From Methylocystaceae bacterium (GTDB lineage Bacteria; Pseudomonadota; Alphaproteobacteria; Rhodospirillales; Terasakiellaceae): a DNA stretch of 64,000 nt. The stretch's first letter is position 1. The number at the start of each line of letters is the position of its first letter. The translations under genes were made by a program, and so were the position numbers. Shown piece by piece: positions 26,275 to 35,457 of the stretch. Location: positions 62,001-126,000 of the forward strand of contig JABXIG010000015.1 of NCBI GenBank assembly GCA_013373205.1. The letters are read 5' to 3'. The notes below the pieces were generated by a model that was not told where the DNA came from, searched no databases, and saw nothing but the letters and a program-made list of their open reading frames with translations.

Positions 26275-27315
26275 ATGGTACGGGCACCCTTTGTTATCAG
26301 TGACATTTCAATTGCACCGGGTACCCGCCAGACCGTCGATATTAGTGTCGGGTCTTTCAGCAACCATATGCCTGCCAATATCCCTGTACAGGTCATCCAT
26401 GGCCGCCGCGAAGGCCCGACCATGTTCGTCAGCGGTGTTGTTCATGGTGATGAAATCATTGGGGTCGAGATCGTGCGCCGCCTGCTTGTCAGTCGGGAGC
26501 TCTCTCACTTAAAAGGCACCTTAATTTGCATCCCCGTGGTCAATACCTTTGGCTTCATCAGCCACAGTCGCTATCTGCCGGACAGACGCGATTTAAACCG
26601 ATCCTTCCCGGGTGCGGACAATGGCTCACTGGCCGGACAGCTCGCCCATGTTTTCATGACTGAAATTGTCAAACGGTGTGATTACGGGATTGACCTGCAC
26701 TCCGCCGCCACCCATCGGGTGAACCTGCCGCAAATCCGCTATAATGCCGATACCCCCGAAGTCGCCGAACTGGCCAGTATCTTTGGTGCCCCGGTTGCAC
26801 TGGAAGCTCCTTTGCGAGAAAACTCCCTGCGGGCCGAAGCCGCCAAAGTTGGCGTCAATGTCTTACTTTATGAATCCGGTGAGGCTTTGCGCTTTGATGA
26901 ATATGCCGTGCGTGTTGGCGTTCGTGGCATCTTAAACGTCATGGCCCATCTTGACATGATCAAGCAACGAAAGAAAAACGGGACACGTGCAAAATCTGTT
27001 CTCGCCCATCGCAGCAAATGGTCACGTTCCCCTGTCGGGGGCATTTTCCGCGCGGTAAAAACCATTGGCGATGTTGTCACAAAAGGCGATACTCTCGGCT
27101 ATATCTGTGACCCCTTCGGCCAAAAAGAAGAGCTGGTGCTCAGCACTTTGGATGGCGTCATTATCGGGCGCACCAACCTGCCGATCGTCAACCCCGGTGA
27201 TGCCCTATTCCATATTGCCCTTCTGAAAAAAGTCAGCCTCGCCGAGGAAAAACTCACCCTGATGGAAGAAGACGTCGAAGCCGATCCACTGTTTGATGAA
27301 GACGAGATTATTTAA
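26275..27315 (+). CDS. Succinylglutamate desuccinylase/aspartoacylase-family zinc hydrolase
   Basis: A 346-residue M14-like metallohydrolase. Zinc ligands are H57 and E60 in VVHGDEIIG and H142 in GIDLHSAATH; VVNTFGFISHSRYLPDRRDLN and the late PVGGIFRAVKTIGDVVTKGD (lipoyl-like C-terminal barrel) are typical. This family often sits next to RimK genes and may remove or process N-acyl or glutamate groups. It begins 5 bp after rimK and is the last gene of the operon. The exact substrate is unknown. It ends 10 bp before the convergent GGDEF gene. Confidence 0.9.
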   Translation: MVRAPFVISDISIAPGTRQTVDISVGSFSNHMPANIPVQVIHGRREGPTMFVSGVVHGDEIIGVEIVRRLLVSRELSHLKGTLICIPVVNTFGFISHSRYLPDRRDLNRSFPGADNGSLAGQLAHVFMTEIVKRCDYGIDLHSAATHRVNLPQIRYNADTPEVAELASIFGAPVALEAPLRENSLRAEAAKVGVNVLLYESGEALRFDEYAVRVGVRGILNVMAHLDMIKQRKKNGTRAKSVLAHRSKWSRSPVGGIFRAVKTIGDVVTKGDTLGYICDPFGQKEELVLSTLDGVIIGRTNLPIVNPGDALFHIALLKKVSLAEEKLTLMEEDVEADPLFDEDEII

Positions 27316-27325
27316 GCCAACAAGG

Positions 27326-28324
27326 TCATGGCACGGCAAAACGGTAATTATTTTTACCGCCAAACTTCACTTCATACATGACCTGATCTGCGGCCTTGAT
27401 AAGTTCAGCAGGGGTCTTTCCATCATCTGGATAAATTGCAATCCCGATGCTGACACCAATTGTCGCCACATCATTTAGTGTGTCAAACGGGCGCGATAGT
27501 TCTGCAATAATTTTTTCAGCCACGTCTGTGCAGTCTTCCTGCTTATGCACTTCATTCTGGATGACCAGAAATTCATCCCCGCCAATACGTGCAACCAGAT
27601 CAGATTGACGCAAACAATGGCTCAGACGATCTGCCACCTGTTTTAAAACATGATCACCACACTGATGACCGAACTGATCATTGATGGATTTAAACCCATC
27701 CAGATCAATAAAGAACACCGCAAATTTCCACTTGTGCCGATCTGCTAACTTAAGTGTACTCAGCAGACTTTCTTCAGCCAGACGCAGGCTGGGCAGCCCC
27801 GTCAGGCGGTCATGATTTGCCATATGACGGATACATTCTTCGGCTTTTTTACGTTCTGTAATATCCAGACGCAGACACACCCGCCCCCCATCATCGGTGG
27901 GATGGTCTCGGGCCAGAACCCAACTGCCATCATCATATTCTTCTTCCCATTCCAGCTTGCCACTGCGGAAAGTCGCCACCCGTTTTGCGATATATTCTTC
28001 TTGTGTCAAACCGTCTTTATCCCCCTGCCAATCACGCATGACTTTACCACGGGCCAGTTCTTCAAACGAGGTTCCAGGAATACAGAGGTCTTCAATGACG
28101 GTATTTAAAGCGCGATAGGTCGCATTACAGTAAACCAGTTTTTCATCCTTGTTGAAACGCGCCACCCCATCAGGCAAACGGTCAACAGAATCGATAATAA
28201 ATTCAATCAATTCACGATCTTCGGTAAACGGCAGCTTGTCATATTTTCGACGCGCCAGCAGCCATCCCGCGCAAAACGCAAGACAGATCAAAACAAACCC
28301 AATCAGAAGAAAAACAGAATTCAA
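27326..28324 (-). CDS. Membrane-anchored PAS-GGDEF diguanylate cyclase
   Basis: A 332-residue protein. One N-terminal membrane helix (about 3-25), a PAS/PAC region (40-160) ending in RLDITERKKAEE, then a GGDEF domain (165-332) with DLDGFKSINDQFGH, the active motif GGDEF at 248-252, and an RQSD inhibitory site at 239-242. It should make cyclic-di-GMP from GTP with product inhibition. No EAL domain. It is convergent with the AstE-like gene (10-bp gap) and is probably monocistronic. Confidence 0.93.
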   Translation of the reverse strand: MNSVFLLIGFVLICLAFCAGWLLARRKYDKLPFTEDRELIEFIIDSVDRLPDGVARFNKDEKLVYCNATYRALNTVIEDLCIPGTSFEELARGKVMRDWQGDKDGLTQEEYIAKRVATFRSGKLEWEEEYDDGSWVLARDHPTDDGGRVCLRLDITERKKAEECIRHMANHDRLTGLPSLRLAEESLLSTLKLADRHKWKFAVFFIDLDGFKSINDQFGHQCGDHVLKQVADRLSHCLRQSDLVARIGGDEFLVIQNEVHKQEDCTDVAEKIIAELSRPFDTLNDVATIGVSIGIAIYPDDGKTPAELIKAADQVMYEVKFGGKNNYRFAVP

Positions 28325-28678
28325 AACAAATCATCCAATTTTATGCACTTATTGACTTCTATCGTTTCAGAGCCTTTGAAGCCAGAACATTCCTTCATTT
28401 TAGTTGAACTAACTTTTCAAATTGCACCAAACACCGTTCCATCATTATAAAGCCTACAACACAAACGCCTCATCGCAGTGGCACACATGATCGAAAATTA
28501 TCAGACTCTCCAAAGAATCTTCTTGAAAGGACGATCACATGAGTCTATAACCCGCTACCTCGTCACCGACATATTTTCGTCTGTGGCGCTTATTTTGTTA
28601 AAGGCATTAAATGATGACGCGTATGGCTAAGGCATGCCTCTCCGTCGGGTTTAATGTAGATATCTAAAGGATAATGAA
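28325..28678 (+). promoter_or_regulatory. Promoter and leader of rpmI-rplT in a 354-bp intergenic region
   Basis: A good sigma-70-type promoter is visible: TTGAAA at 28523-28528, 17-bp spacer, TATAAC at 28546-28551. Transcription would begin near 28558, giving a leader of about 120 nt before rpmI. AAGGATAAT precedes the rpmI start. The leader could hold the L20 autoregulatory site known from other bacteria, but I cannot confirm its fold by eye. 28325-28520 shows nothing else, and infC is not present. Confidence 0.7.
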
Positions 28679-28876
28679 ATGCCTAAAATGAAAACAAAAT
28701 CTGGTGCTAAGAAGCGCTTTAAACTCACTGCCACTGGTAAAGTGCGCGGTGCTTACGCCTTTAAATCTCACAACCTGCGCAAACGTTCTCAAAAAATGAA
28801 ACGTCAAGCACGTGGTACATTCATTCTGCATGCTGCTGATGCACGCACTGCAAAACGTATGTTGCCCTACGTTTAA
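28679..28876 (+). CDS. rpmI: Ribosomal protein L35 (bL35)
   Basis: A 65-residue basic protein of the large subunit: [36 protein letters not shown] and the late [10 protein letters not shown] are the full bL35 pattern. It is first in rpmI-rplT, 32 bp before rplT. The more general gene order infC-rpmI-rplT is broken here, as is often the case in Alphaproteobacteria. Confidence 0.98.
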   Translation: MPKMKTKSGAKKRFKLTATGKVRGAYAFKSHNLRKRSQKMKRQARGTFILHAADARTAKRMLPYV

Positions 28877-28908
28877 GTCCCGCACAGTTTAGATAAAGGT
28901 ATATAGAA

Positions 28909-29265
28909 ATGCGTTCTACAGTAGCAGTTGCCTCACGCGCACGTCGCAAGAAAATTTTCAAACAAGCCAAAGGTTATCGTGGTCGTAATAAAAACGTCCT
29001 GCGCGTAACTATGGAGAAGGTCGACAAAGGCCTTCAGTATCAGTACCGCGACCGTCGCAACAAAAAGCGTAACTTCCGTTCGCTTTGGATCCAACGTATC
29101 AACGCCGGTGCGCGTCAGTACGGTGTTTCTTACTCACAATTCATGAACGGCCTGAAGCTGGCTGGTATCGAGCTGGATCGTAAAGTTCTGGCTGATCTGG
29201 CTGCACGCGAGCCGGAAGCGTTTAAATCTTTGGTAGACCAGGCTCAGGCCGCTCTTGCCAAGTAA
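28909..29265 (+). CDS. rplT: Ribosomal protein L20 (bL20)
   Basis: A 118-residue 23S rRNA-binding assembly protein. [40 protein letters not shown] and [20 protein letters not shown] are diagnostic. In other bacteria L20 represses its own operon by binding the leader. It is followed by a strong terminator before pheS. Confidence 0.98.
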   Translation: MRSTVAVASRARRKKIFKQAKGYRGRNKNVLRVTMEKVDKGLQYQYRDRRNKKRNFRSLWIQRINAGARQYGVSYSQFMNGLKLAGIELDRKVLADLAAREPEAFKSLVDQAQAALAK

Positions 29266-29311
29266 TAAAACGCTCATGTAAAGCCACTTGCTTTACGTTA
29301 GAATATCTTGG

Positions 29312-29349
29312 AAAAGGGGACTGAAGCCTTATGGCTTTAGTCCCCTTTT
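29312..29349 (+). terminator. Terminator between rplT and pheS
   Basis: AAAAGGGGACT (29312-29322) pairs perfectly with AGTCCCCTTTT (29339-29349), with an inner GAAGCC/GGCTTT stem and a TTAT loop. T-tract TTTT follows. The stem is symmetric, so it could also act as an attenuator ahead of pheST. No phenylalanine-rich leader peptide is visible upstream. Confidence 0.9.
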
Positions 29350-29385
29350 GCTTGCCCACCCACATTTCCATTTTAGGAACGGATT

Positions 29386-30462
29386 ATGGAAAACCTCGAT
29401 CAGATTAAAGAAGATGTCTTAAGCGCCGTTGCGGCCGCTACAGACTCCAAAGCCCTAGACGACATTCGCGTTGGCGCGCTCGGCAAAAAAGGCTCTATCA
29501 CCTCCATGATGAAAAACATGAAGGATCTAAGCCCGGAAGAACGCAAAGAAACAGGCCAAAAGCTCAACCTTGTCAAAGGTGAAGTCGCCCAAGCGATTGA
29601 AGCACGTAAAACAGAACTGGCTGATGCGGAACTGAACGCACGCCTGATGGCGGAAAAAGTCGATGTGACCCTGTCTACACGTCCTGAAAGCCAAGGCACC
29701 GTCCACCCGGTCAGTCAAACCATTGACGAAGCCGTTGCGATCTTTGGGGAAATGGGCTTTACAGTGGCTGAAGGTCCAAACATTGAAGATGACTGGCGTA
29801 ACTTCGGGGCACTGAACATTGGACCTGAGCACCCGGCCCGTCAGGATCATGACACCTTCTATCTGCCGCGCGAACAAGATGGCAACCGTATGGTGTTGCG
29901 CACACACACTTCACCTGTACAAATCCGTTCCATGCAGGAAAAAGGCGCACCGATCCGTATCGTCTGTCCGGGTCGCACATATCGTTGTGACTATGATGCG
30001 ACTCACACCCCGATGTTCCACCAGATCGAAGGTCTGGTCATCGATGAGAAGACTCATTTCGGTCACCTTAAAGGCTGCCTGATTGATTTTTGTAAAGCTT
30101 ACTTTGGTGTGGATGACCTTCCCGTTCGTTTCCGACCAAGTTATTTTCCGTTCACAGAACCAAGCGCCGAAGTGGATATCGGCTGTACCCGTGAAGGTGG
30201 CGAATTCAAAATCGGCGCCGGCGATGACTGGCTCGAAATTTTAGGCTGCGGCATGGTGCACCCAAAAGTATTGGAAAACTGCGGTATCGATTCTTCCAAA
30301 TACCAAGGCTTTGCCTTCGGTATGGGGATTGAACGCATTGCGATGCTGAAATACGGCATCCCCGATCTACGCACATTCTATGAATCAGATTTACGATGGT
30401 TACGTCACTACGGCTTTAAAGCTCTGGATGTGCCATCCATGGTGGGAGGGCTGACCCGATGA
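29386..30462 (+). CDS. pheS: Phenylalanyl-tRNA synthetase alpha subunit
   Basis: A 358-residue class II synthetase subunit. A coiled N-terminal arm (about 1-90, binds tRNA) is followed by the catalytic core with [53 protein letters not shown] and the motif 3 region [14 protein letters not shown]. It charges tRNA-Phe as an alpha2beta2 enzyme. Its stop overlaps pheT by 4 bp (ATGA). The ATG follows AGGAA by a normal distance. Confidence 0.98.
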   Translation: MENLDQIKEDVLSAVAAATDSKALDDIRVGALGKKGSITSMMKNMKDLSPEERKETGQKLNLVKGEVAQAIEARKTELADAELNARLMAEKVDVTLSTRPESQGTVHPVSQTIDEAVAIFGEMGFTVAEGPNIEDDWRNFGALNIGPEHPARQDHDTFYLPREQDGNRMVLRTHTSPVQIRSMQEKGAPIRIVCPGRTYRCDYDATHTPMFHQIEGLVIDEKTHFGHLKGCLIDFCKAYFGVDDLPVRFRPSYFPFTEPSAEVDIGCTREGGEFKIGAGDDWLEILGCGMVHPKVLENCGIDSSKYQGFAFGMGIERIAMLKYGIPDLRTFYESDLRWLRHYGFKALDVPSMVGGLTR

Positions 30463-32858
30463 AATTCACTTATAGCTGGCTGCTTGAGCACCTCGACACA
30501 GATAAAACCTTTGACGAAATCGTTGATAAACTCTCCATGATCGGCCTTGAGGTCGAAGGCGTGGAAGACCGTTCCAAAGGTCTGGAAACGTTCAAGATCG
30601 CGGAAATCGTTTCTGCTGAAAAACACCCGGATGCCGACAAGCTGAAAGTCTTGAAAGTAAACGACGGGGAAAAAGAATATGATGTGGTCTGCGGTGCGCC
30701 CAATGCACGCGCCGGACTCAAAGGTGTATTTGCCACATCCGGTTCTTACATCCCCGGTCTGGACGTAACCCTTAAGCCCACAAAAATCCGGGGCGTTCCC
30801 TCTGAAGGCATGATGATGTCCGAAGCAGAAATGAACCTGTCTGAAGATCACGACGGGATCGTTGATCTGCCTGCGGATGTGGAAGTTGGCGCACGCGCTG
30901 TAGACGTGATGGGCTTAACCGATCCGATCGTCGAAATCGCCATCACCCCCAATCGTGGGGATTGTGCAGGCGTGCGTGGTATTGCACGTGATCTGGCTGC
31001 GGCTGGATATGGCACGCTAAAATCTATCAATACTGATCCGGTTGCGGGTGCTTATGAAAGCCCGATCAAGGTCAATATTGCCGATACAAAAGCCTGTCCG
31101 CAGTTTGCCGGGCGCTATATCCGTGGTGTAAAAAATGGCCCATCCCCCAAATGGCTGCAAGAAAAGCTATTGGCCGTGGGCTTGCGTCCCATCTCTGCCC
31201 TTGTGGATGTAACTAACTATTTCTCCCAAGGTCTGTGCCGCCCCTTGCACGTGTTTGATGCGGATAAACTGAACGGTAACATCAATGTACGTCTGGCAAC
31301 AGAAGGCGAAACCCTTCTCGCGTTGGATGAAAAAGAATACACACTCGACAGCGAAATGACCGTGGTTTGTGATGACACCACACCGCACGCGCTTGGTGGT
31401 ATCATGGGCGGTGAAAATTCCGGCTGTACGGATGACACAACCAACGTCTTCCTCGAATGTGCCTTGTTTGATCCTATCCGCACCGCCATGACAGGTCGCA
31501 AACTGGATATCTTATCCGATGCGCGTTACCGCTTTGAACGTGGTGTGGATGAAGCTGGTGTGGTCGAGATGACCGAAATGGCAACACGGCTGATCCTTGA
31601 TCTGTGTGGCGGTGAACCCTCTGAACTTGTTGTCGCTGGTGAAGAGCCCAAATGGCAACGCACCATCACCCTGCGCAAAGCCCGCGTCAAGCAATTGACA
31701 GGCGTGGATGTGCCGGAAAGTGAAATGGTTCGCATTCTTGAGGTTCTTGGCTGCGAGCTTACCGATAAAGGCGATGCGTTTGACGTGCAACCACCCAGCT
31801 GGCGTTCTGACATTGAACTGGAAGCCTGCTTAGTCGAAGAAGTCATCCGTGTTTATGGCTATGAACATATCGAAGAAGTCTCTTTGGTACGTGAAACCAA
31901 CCTGCCACAAGTCGCTTTGACGCCTATGCAGCAAAAACGCGATGCGGCACGCCGCACACTGGTTGCACGTGGCGTTTCCGAAGCCGTGACTTACGCCTTC
32001 TTGCCAGAAAAACAAGCCAAGCTGTTCGGTTGGACAGACGAAAACCTACGCCTGACAAATCCAATCAGTACTGATCTTGAAATTATGCGCCCCAGCCTGC
32101 TGCCAAACCTTCTGGCGGCTTGTCAGCGCAACAATGATCGTAACATGCCAAACGGCTGCCTGTTCGAGGTTGGGCCACAGTTTGATGGCGATGAAGCCGA
32201 CAAACAGCCCGTCGTGGTTGGTGGTGTGCGCACAGGTCAAACAGGCCCGCGCAACTGGGCGCAAGGACCACGCCGTGTCGATGTGTTTGACGCCAAAGCC
32301 GATGTTCTCGCCGTGCTGGAAGCCGCTGGTGCCAAGGTTGATAGCCTGCAAGTTGATCCGGAAGGCGCACCTGCGCACTATCACCCGGGTCGCTCGGGTG
32401 CTTTGAAACTGGGTCCGAAAAATACGCTGGCTTACTTTGGTGAACTGCACCCCGGTGTTCTGGCCAAGATGGGCTATAAGGGGATTGCGGTTGGGTTTGA
32501 GATTTATATCGATAACATCCCGGCGCCGAAAGCCAAGAAAACGGGGGCCTTGCGTCCACTTCTGGTCCTGTCCCAATTCCAGTCTGTCGAACGCGACTTC
32601 GCCTTTGTGGTCGATAGTGACGTGCCTGCCGCCAAAATCATTCAATCTGCCAAAACCGCAGACAAAAAACTGATCACCGATGCGGCTGTGTTTGATGTTT
32701 ATGAAGGGGATAATATGGAAGAGGGTAAAAAATCCGTCGCCATCACCATCACCCTGCAACCGACCAAAGACACTCTGACGGACGACGAAATCCAAGCCGT
32801 CAGCGACAAGGTCGTCGCAAGCGTTGCCAAAAATACAGGCGGCGAACTCCGCGCTTAA
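30459..32858 (+). CDS. pheT: Phenylalanyl-tRNA synthetase beta subunit
   Basis: A 799-residue partner of PheS. The N-terminal tRNA-binding (EMAP-like) domain contains [16 protein letters not shown] and [17 protein letters not shown]; the B3/B4 editing region holds [19 protein letters not shown]; the B5 domain, a catalytic-like core with [12 protein letters not shown], and a C-terminal FDX-ACB anticodon-binding domain (about 705-799, [18 protein letters not shown]) complete it. The length is normal. It is the end of the operon; a repeat cluster follows. Confidence 0.98.
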   Translation: MKFTYSWLLEHLDTDKTFDEIVDKLSMIGLEVEGVEDRSKGLETFKIAEIVSAEKHPDADKLKVLKVNDGEKEYDVVCGAPNARAGLKGVFATSGSYIPGLDVTLKPTKIRGVPSEGMMMSEAEMNLSEDHDGIVDLPADVEVGARAVDVMGLTDPIVEIAITPNRGDCAGVRGIARDLAAAGYGTLKSINTDPVAGAYESPIKVNIADTKACPQFAGRYIRGVKNGPSPKWLQEKLLAVGLRPISALVDVTNYFSQGLCRPLHVFDADKLNGNINVRLATEGETLLALDEKEYTLDSEMTVVCDDTTPHALGGIMGGENSGCTDDTTNVFLECALFDPIRTAMTGRKLDILSDARYRFERGVDEAGVVEMTEMATRLILDLCGGEPSELVVAGEEPKWQRTITLRKARVKQLTGVDVPESEMVRILEVLGCELTDKGDAFDVQPPSWRSDIELEACLVEEVIRVYGYEHIEEVSLVRETNLPQVALTPMQQKRDAARRTLVARGVSEAVTYAFLPEKQAKLFGWTDENLRLTNPISTDLEIMRPSLLPNLLAACQRNNDRNMPNGCLFEVGPQFDGDEADKQPVVVGGVRTGQTGPRNWAQGPRRVDVFDAKADVLAVLEAAGAKVDSLQVDPEGAPAHYHPGRSGALKLGPKNTLAYFGELHPGVLAKMGYKGIAVGFEIYIDNIPAPKAKKTGALRPLLVLSQFQSVERDFAFVVDSDVPAAKIIQSAKTADKKLITDAAVFDVYEGDNMEEGKKSVAITITLQPTKDTLTDDEIQAVSDKVVASVAKNTGGELRA

Positions 32859-32867
32859 GGAAAGACA

Positions 32868-32980
32868 CTGTGCCCCTGCGAAAGCAGGGGCCTTTTTACG
32901 ATTGAGTATAATGTTTATAAGATTCCTGCTTCCGCAGGAAAACAGGTCTCACTTTGTCACCCCGCAACATGTGCGGGTTA
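32868..32980. repeat. Three-hairpin composite palindromic repeat after pheT
   Basis: CCCCTGCgaaaGCAGGGG (32873-32890), TTCCTGCttccGCAGGAA (32923-32940) and CCCGCA/TGCGGG (32961-32977) follow one another. The first two stems carry GAAA and TTCC loops, that is, they lie in opposite orientation, like paired REP units. The first stem may also serve as a terminator for pheT because CTTTTT follows it. Confidence 0.8.
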
Positions 32981-32995
32981 CGAATCTATAAACAC

Positions 32996-33036
32996 AAAAA
33001 AGGCCCTTCGCCGGGAGAGAGCGAAGAGCCTTTTTT
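32996..33036. terminator. Bidirectional terminator between pheT and the DUF1127 gene
   Basis: AAAAAAGGC (32996-33004) pairs with GCCTTTTTT (33028-33036), and CTTCGC (33006-33011) with GCGAAG (33021-33026). T-tracts are present on both strands. It lies 33 bp past the DUF1127 stop codon. Confidence 0.88.
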
Positions 33037-33068
33037 GTTGTTTCTTGGAGGAAACGAAAATCTATATC

Positions 33069-33299
33069 TTAACGACCGCAACGTGCAGCGTGTTCGATTT
33101 CTGAACGGGTCAGACCGATGTCATGCAATTGGGCGTTTGTAAGTGCGCTCAGCTCACGGATTGCTTTGCGTGCAGCGAGTTCTTGCTTAATGCCAGACAC
33201 AATCGCCTTAATCAGCATATTGAAGAAGTTTTTAGGGGCTTTAAAGCCTGAGCCAGTGTTGTGACCGGCGGGCATATGGTTTAGTGTAACAGCGGTCAT
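33069..33299 (-). CDS. DUF1127 small protein
   Basis: A 76-residue protein with the DUF1127 signature ELSALTNAQLHDIGLTRSEI at the C-terminal end, after a basic amphipathic helix. The N-terminal 25 residues (with HMPAGHNTGSG) are poorly conserved in type. Some DUF1127 proteins in Alphaproteobacteria are arginine-rich RNA-linked regulators of phosphate or carbon metabolism, but this one's role is unknown. It stands alone with its own terminator, consistent with a highly expressed small gene. Confidence 0.88.
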   Translation of the reverse strand: MTAVTLNHMPAGHNTGSGFKAPKNFFNMLIKAIVSGIKQELAARKAIRELSALTNAQLHDIGLTRSEIEHAARCGR

Positions 33300-33546
33300 A
33301 ATGATTATCCTTAATCTCTCTAGTTCCCATGAGCATTTCGGCTCGGGAGGGGCTTATACGCCTGCCCAAGTTAGAAAAGGAGCACTGTTTTTCCCTACCA
33401 GATATGCAAAAAATGCATATATTTTTATGTCGCGAAGTTACGCTGATGCAAAAATATAGTTACCGTATTTTCTTATATTCCTTTCTTGATAAAAGCTTGA
33501 TTAACATCTCTTAAAAACTTTAACGCCATCTCATTCGTTCAAGCCA

Positions 33547-33816
33547 TTGTTTTTCAAAGACAACATATATTTATTGATAGCTTTAATCCTTAGTCTTTTA
33601 TTATCAGCCTATGTTGCCCTGCATTTTGCTGGAGAAGCTTTCAAGATACGCAACGCAATGTCATTAATCATAAAAGATTCGGCACAAGCACCGACTTTTC
33701 AGAAGCCATGTGTAAATGGTTGGGCAATCCGTTCACAGCCCTCCTACCTAGGCCATTACACAATACCTACATCAACCAAAGAAACATTGGCCGACAGACT
33801 ATTCCACCTTCTTTAG
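33547..33816 (+). CDS. Possible small membrane protein, unrecognised
   Basis: An 89-codon frame starting with TTG at 33547 and no convincing ribosome site. Residues 8-28 form a clean membrane helix (LLIALILSLLLSAYVALHFA), followed by a short polar region with one cysteine. It ends by overlapping the convergent lipoprotein gene by 18 bp, as many convergent pairs in this window do, which weakly favours it being real. No family is recognised; it may be chance. Confidence 0.35.
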   Translation: MFFKDNIYLLIALILSLLLSAYVALHFAGEAFKIRNAMSLIIKDSAQAPTFQKPCVNGWAIRSQPSYLGHYTIPTSTKETLADRLFHLL

Positions 33817-34410
33817 CTGGAGTGTGATATTCCCTTCTGCCCCATAATGAAATGAAGCCGGAATTCGAATTGAATTCGATTGATTCGCAGGAAAGACAAG
33901 GTGCGACCCGCCATCAAACCTATTATCCGAAGTCACAATAATTTTCACGGACTGTGGCGTCATCACATTAAAATACTGTGTGAAATTCAAACTCGAAAAA
34001 ACGCCATTTCCTTCTGCCATCGTTGGAATTTCCACCCCATCCTGGTCAAACAAGATCAATCGCGGCACGGCAATGTTTTTATGCAAACCAATACAACTGA
34101 AACAGCGGCTTGTGACCTCAATCCCATAGGTCGCACGATCAAGCACACTCGTTTCATAGAGGGAAAAAGTACTCAAGAAACCTTGAGATTTCATAACCGG
34201 ACCAGTCACCCTCAGCTCGGCAACTTGCAGCGTCTGTGGTTCCAGTGTCTGAACATTCTCAAAACCAAGGGCCTCTTGTTCATTTTGAAAGAAAGGCCCT
34301 TTTGAGTGGGAAAGTAAATCTTGATAATTAACATAGTCGGTGGCTGTTTGACAGCCACCAAGCAAAAGGCAAAGCGCCAGGAATAATCCTTTTTGTTGAT
34401 TAAAAAGCAT
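33799..34410 (-). CDS. Putative lipoprotein, unrecognised family
   Basis: A 203-residue protein with a lipoprotein signal: a basic start (residues 1-7), hydrophobic core LFLALCLLLGG and lipidated cysteine C20 in GGCQTA. The rest is predicted mainly beta strand, with two cysteines in RCFSCIG near residue 115. No family is recognised. It begins 4 bp after the preceding lipoprotein gene ends, so the two form an operon and probably act together in the envelope. Confidence 0.72.
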   Translation of the reverse strand: MLFNQQKGLFLALCLLLGGCQTATDYVNYQDLLSHSKGPFFQNEQEALGFENVQTLEPQTLQVAELRVTGPVMKSQGFLSTFSLYETSVLDRATYGIEVTSRCFSCIGLHKNIAVPRLILFDQDGVEIPTMAEGNGVFSSLNFTQYFNVMTPQSVKIIVTSDNRFDGGSHLVFPANQSNSIRIPASFHYGAEGNITLQLKKVE

Positions 34411-34414
34411 CAGA

Positions 34415-35338
34415 TCAATGAGCCTTTGTCGCCGATTTTGTTTGCGCGCTCTTCATCTCGTTGGGAAACATTACAACCAAAGTTGTTTTCAATTGTTGAC
34501 TGAGTTTTTCTGTTGCTTCCTTCAACGCTCTTTTTATTTCCTGCCCGTCATTTTCAGCCCAAATTTTGGCATTTTCCGGTTTACGTTTACCCCGAATCTT
34601 GCGCTTCTCATCATTGATCATTTTATTGATCTGAGAGGGATAGGCAAACAACAGCTTTTCTTGAATGTTTTCTTTAGCTTCTGCTGCCAGGGCTTTGCTG
34701 CGTGGCAAGGCTGCCTTCGTCTTTTCCGGCTTATAAAAATGCTTTAGTTCCGTATCCACAACTGTGCCTTCAAAATCTTCGCTCACGCCTAGGGCTGTTT
34801 TAAAGCTAGGCGATGTCGGCATAAATCGAACTTTCAAGCTTGTTTGCAGGCTCGCAAAATCTTCGGAGAAACGAAATTCTGGTATCAGCACGCCTATACC
34901 GTCAAATTCATCGGCATGGACTTTGACATAATCGTTAAACGCAGCACTATGGACATCTTGATCAGCGAGTTGGAATTTTTGCATTTCAGCAATGACTGGA
35001 CTGATTTTATCTTTTGTGTAACTCAGCAGATTAATGGACTTCACTTTTTCTTTAATCGGTTCCATCAAATCTTCTTGATCACTTTCTTGCTTGGCCATAA
35101 TGGCCACATCCGCCATGGCGAACAAAAGGCCCCCCATGACTTGGCCAGAATTTGCTCCTTCGATATCAGCGCTAAGTTCCGGATGATCATTTGACATCAC
35201 AAGTTGACCCGATTTCATAACTTGCTTTGCGTTGAGCGTTAACACAGCTTTCTGCTTTGTAACACAACCGCTCAAAACAACAGAAAAGGCCAAAAGGCAT
35301 ACAGGCAACATGCTTCTACGGTTAATTGATTTTAACAT
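34415..35338 (-). CDS. Putative lipoprotein with C-terminal charged helix, unrecognised
   Basis: A 307-residue protein with signal MLPVCLLAFSVVLSGC (lipidated C25, lipobox L-S-G-C). The mature part is mixed, with a long lysine/glutamate-rich helical C-terminus (about 215-307). No domain is recognised. It is the first gene of a two-lipoprotein operon and is divergent from the membrane zinc peptidase at 35458. A secreted or outer-membrane complex is possible but not supported by anything else. Confidence 0.72.
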   Translation of the reverse strand: MLKSINRRSMLPVCLLAFSVVLSGCVTKQKAVLTLNAKQVMKSGQLVMSNDHPELSADIEGANSGQVMGGLLFAMADVAIMAKQESDQEDLMEPIKEKVKSINLLSYTKDKISPVIAEMQKFQLADQDVHSAAFNDYVKVHADEFDGIGVLIPEFRFSEDFASLQTSLKVRFMPTSPSFKTALGVSEDFEGTVVDTELKHFYKPEKTKAALPRSKALAAEAKENIQEKLLFAYPSQINKMINDEKRKIRGKRKPENAKIWAENDGQEIKRALKEATEKLSQQLKTTLVVMFPNEMKSAQTKSATKAH

Positions 35339-35457
35339 TTTAATTCTATTCCTAACTTATTAGAGTATGAATTGAATAATACCTGCTAAAGTAGATCGCA
35401 ATTATAAAGAGCATCCTTTTAACGCTTAGCTCTTTCAATTAATCTTGGCTATTCAAG

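Noticed and set aside
29266-29385. Phenylalanine leader-peptide attenuator before pheS
   Set aside because: No short frame with clustered Phe codons; the hairpin fits a plain terminator of rplT.
32046-32795. 249-codon minus-strand frame within pheT
   Set aside because: Antisense shadow of a certain synthetase gene; no domain.
32868-32980. Repeated hairpins considered as a CRISPR array
   Set aside because: Units are palindromic, variable and not evenly spaced; no cas genes.
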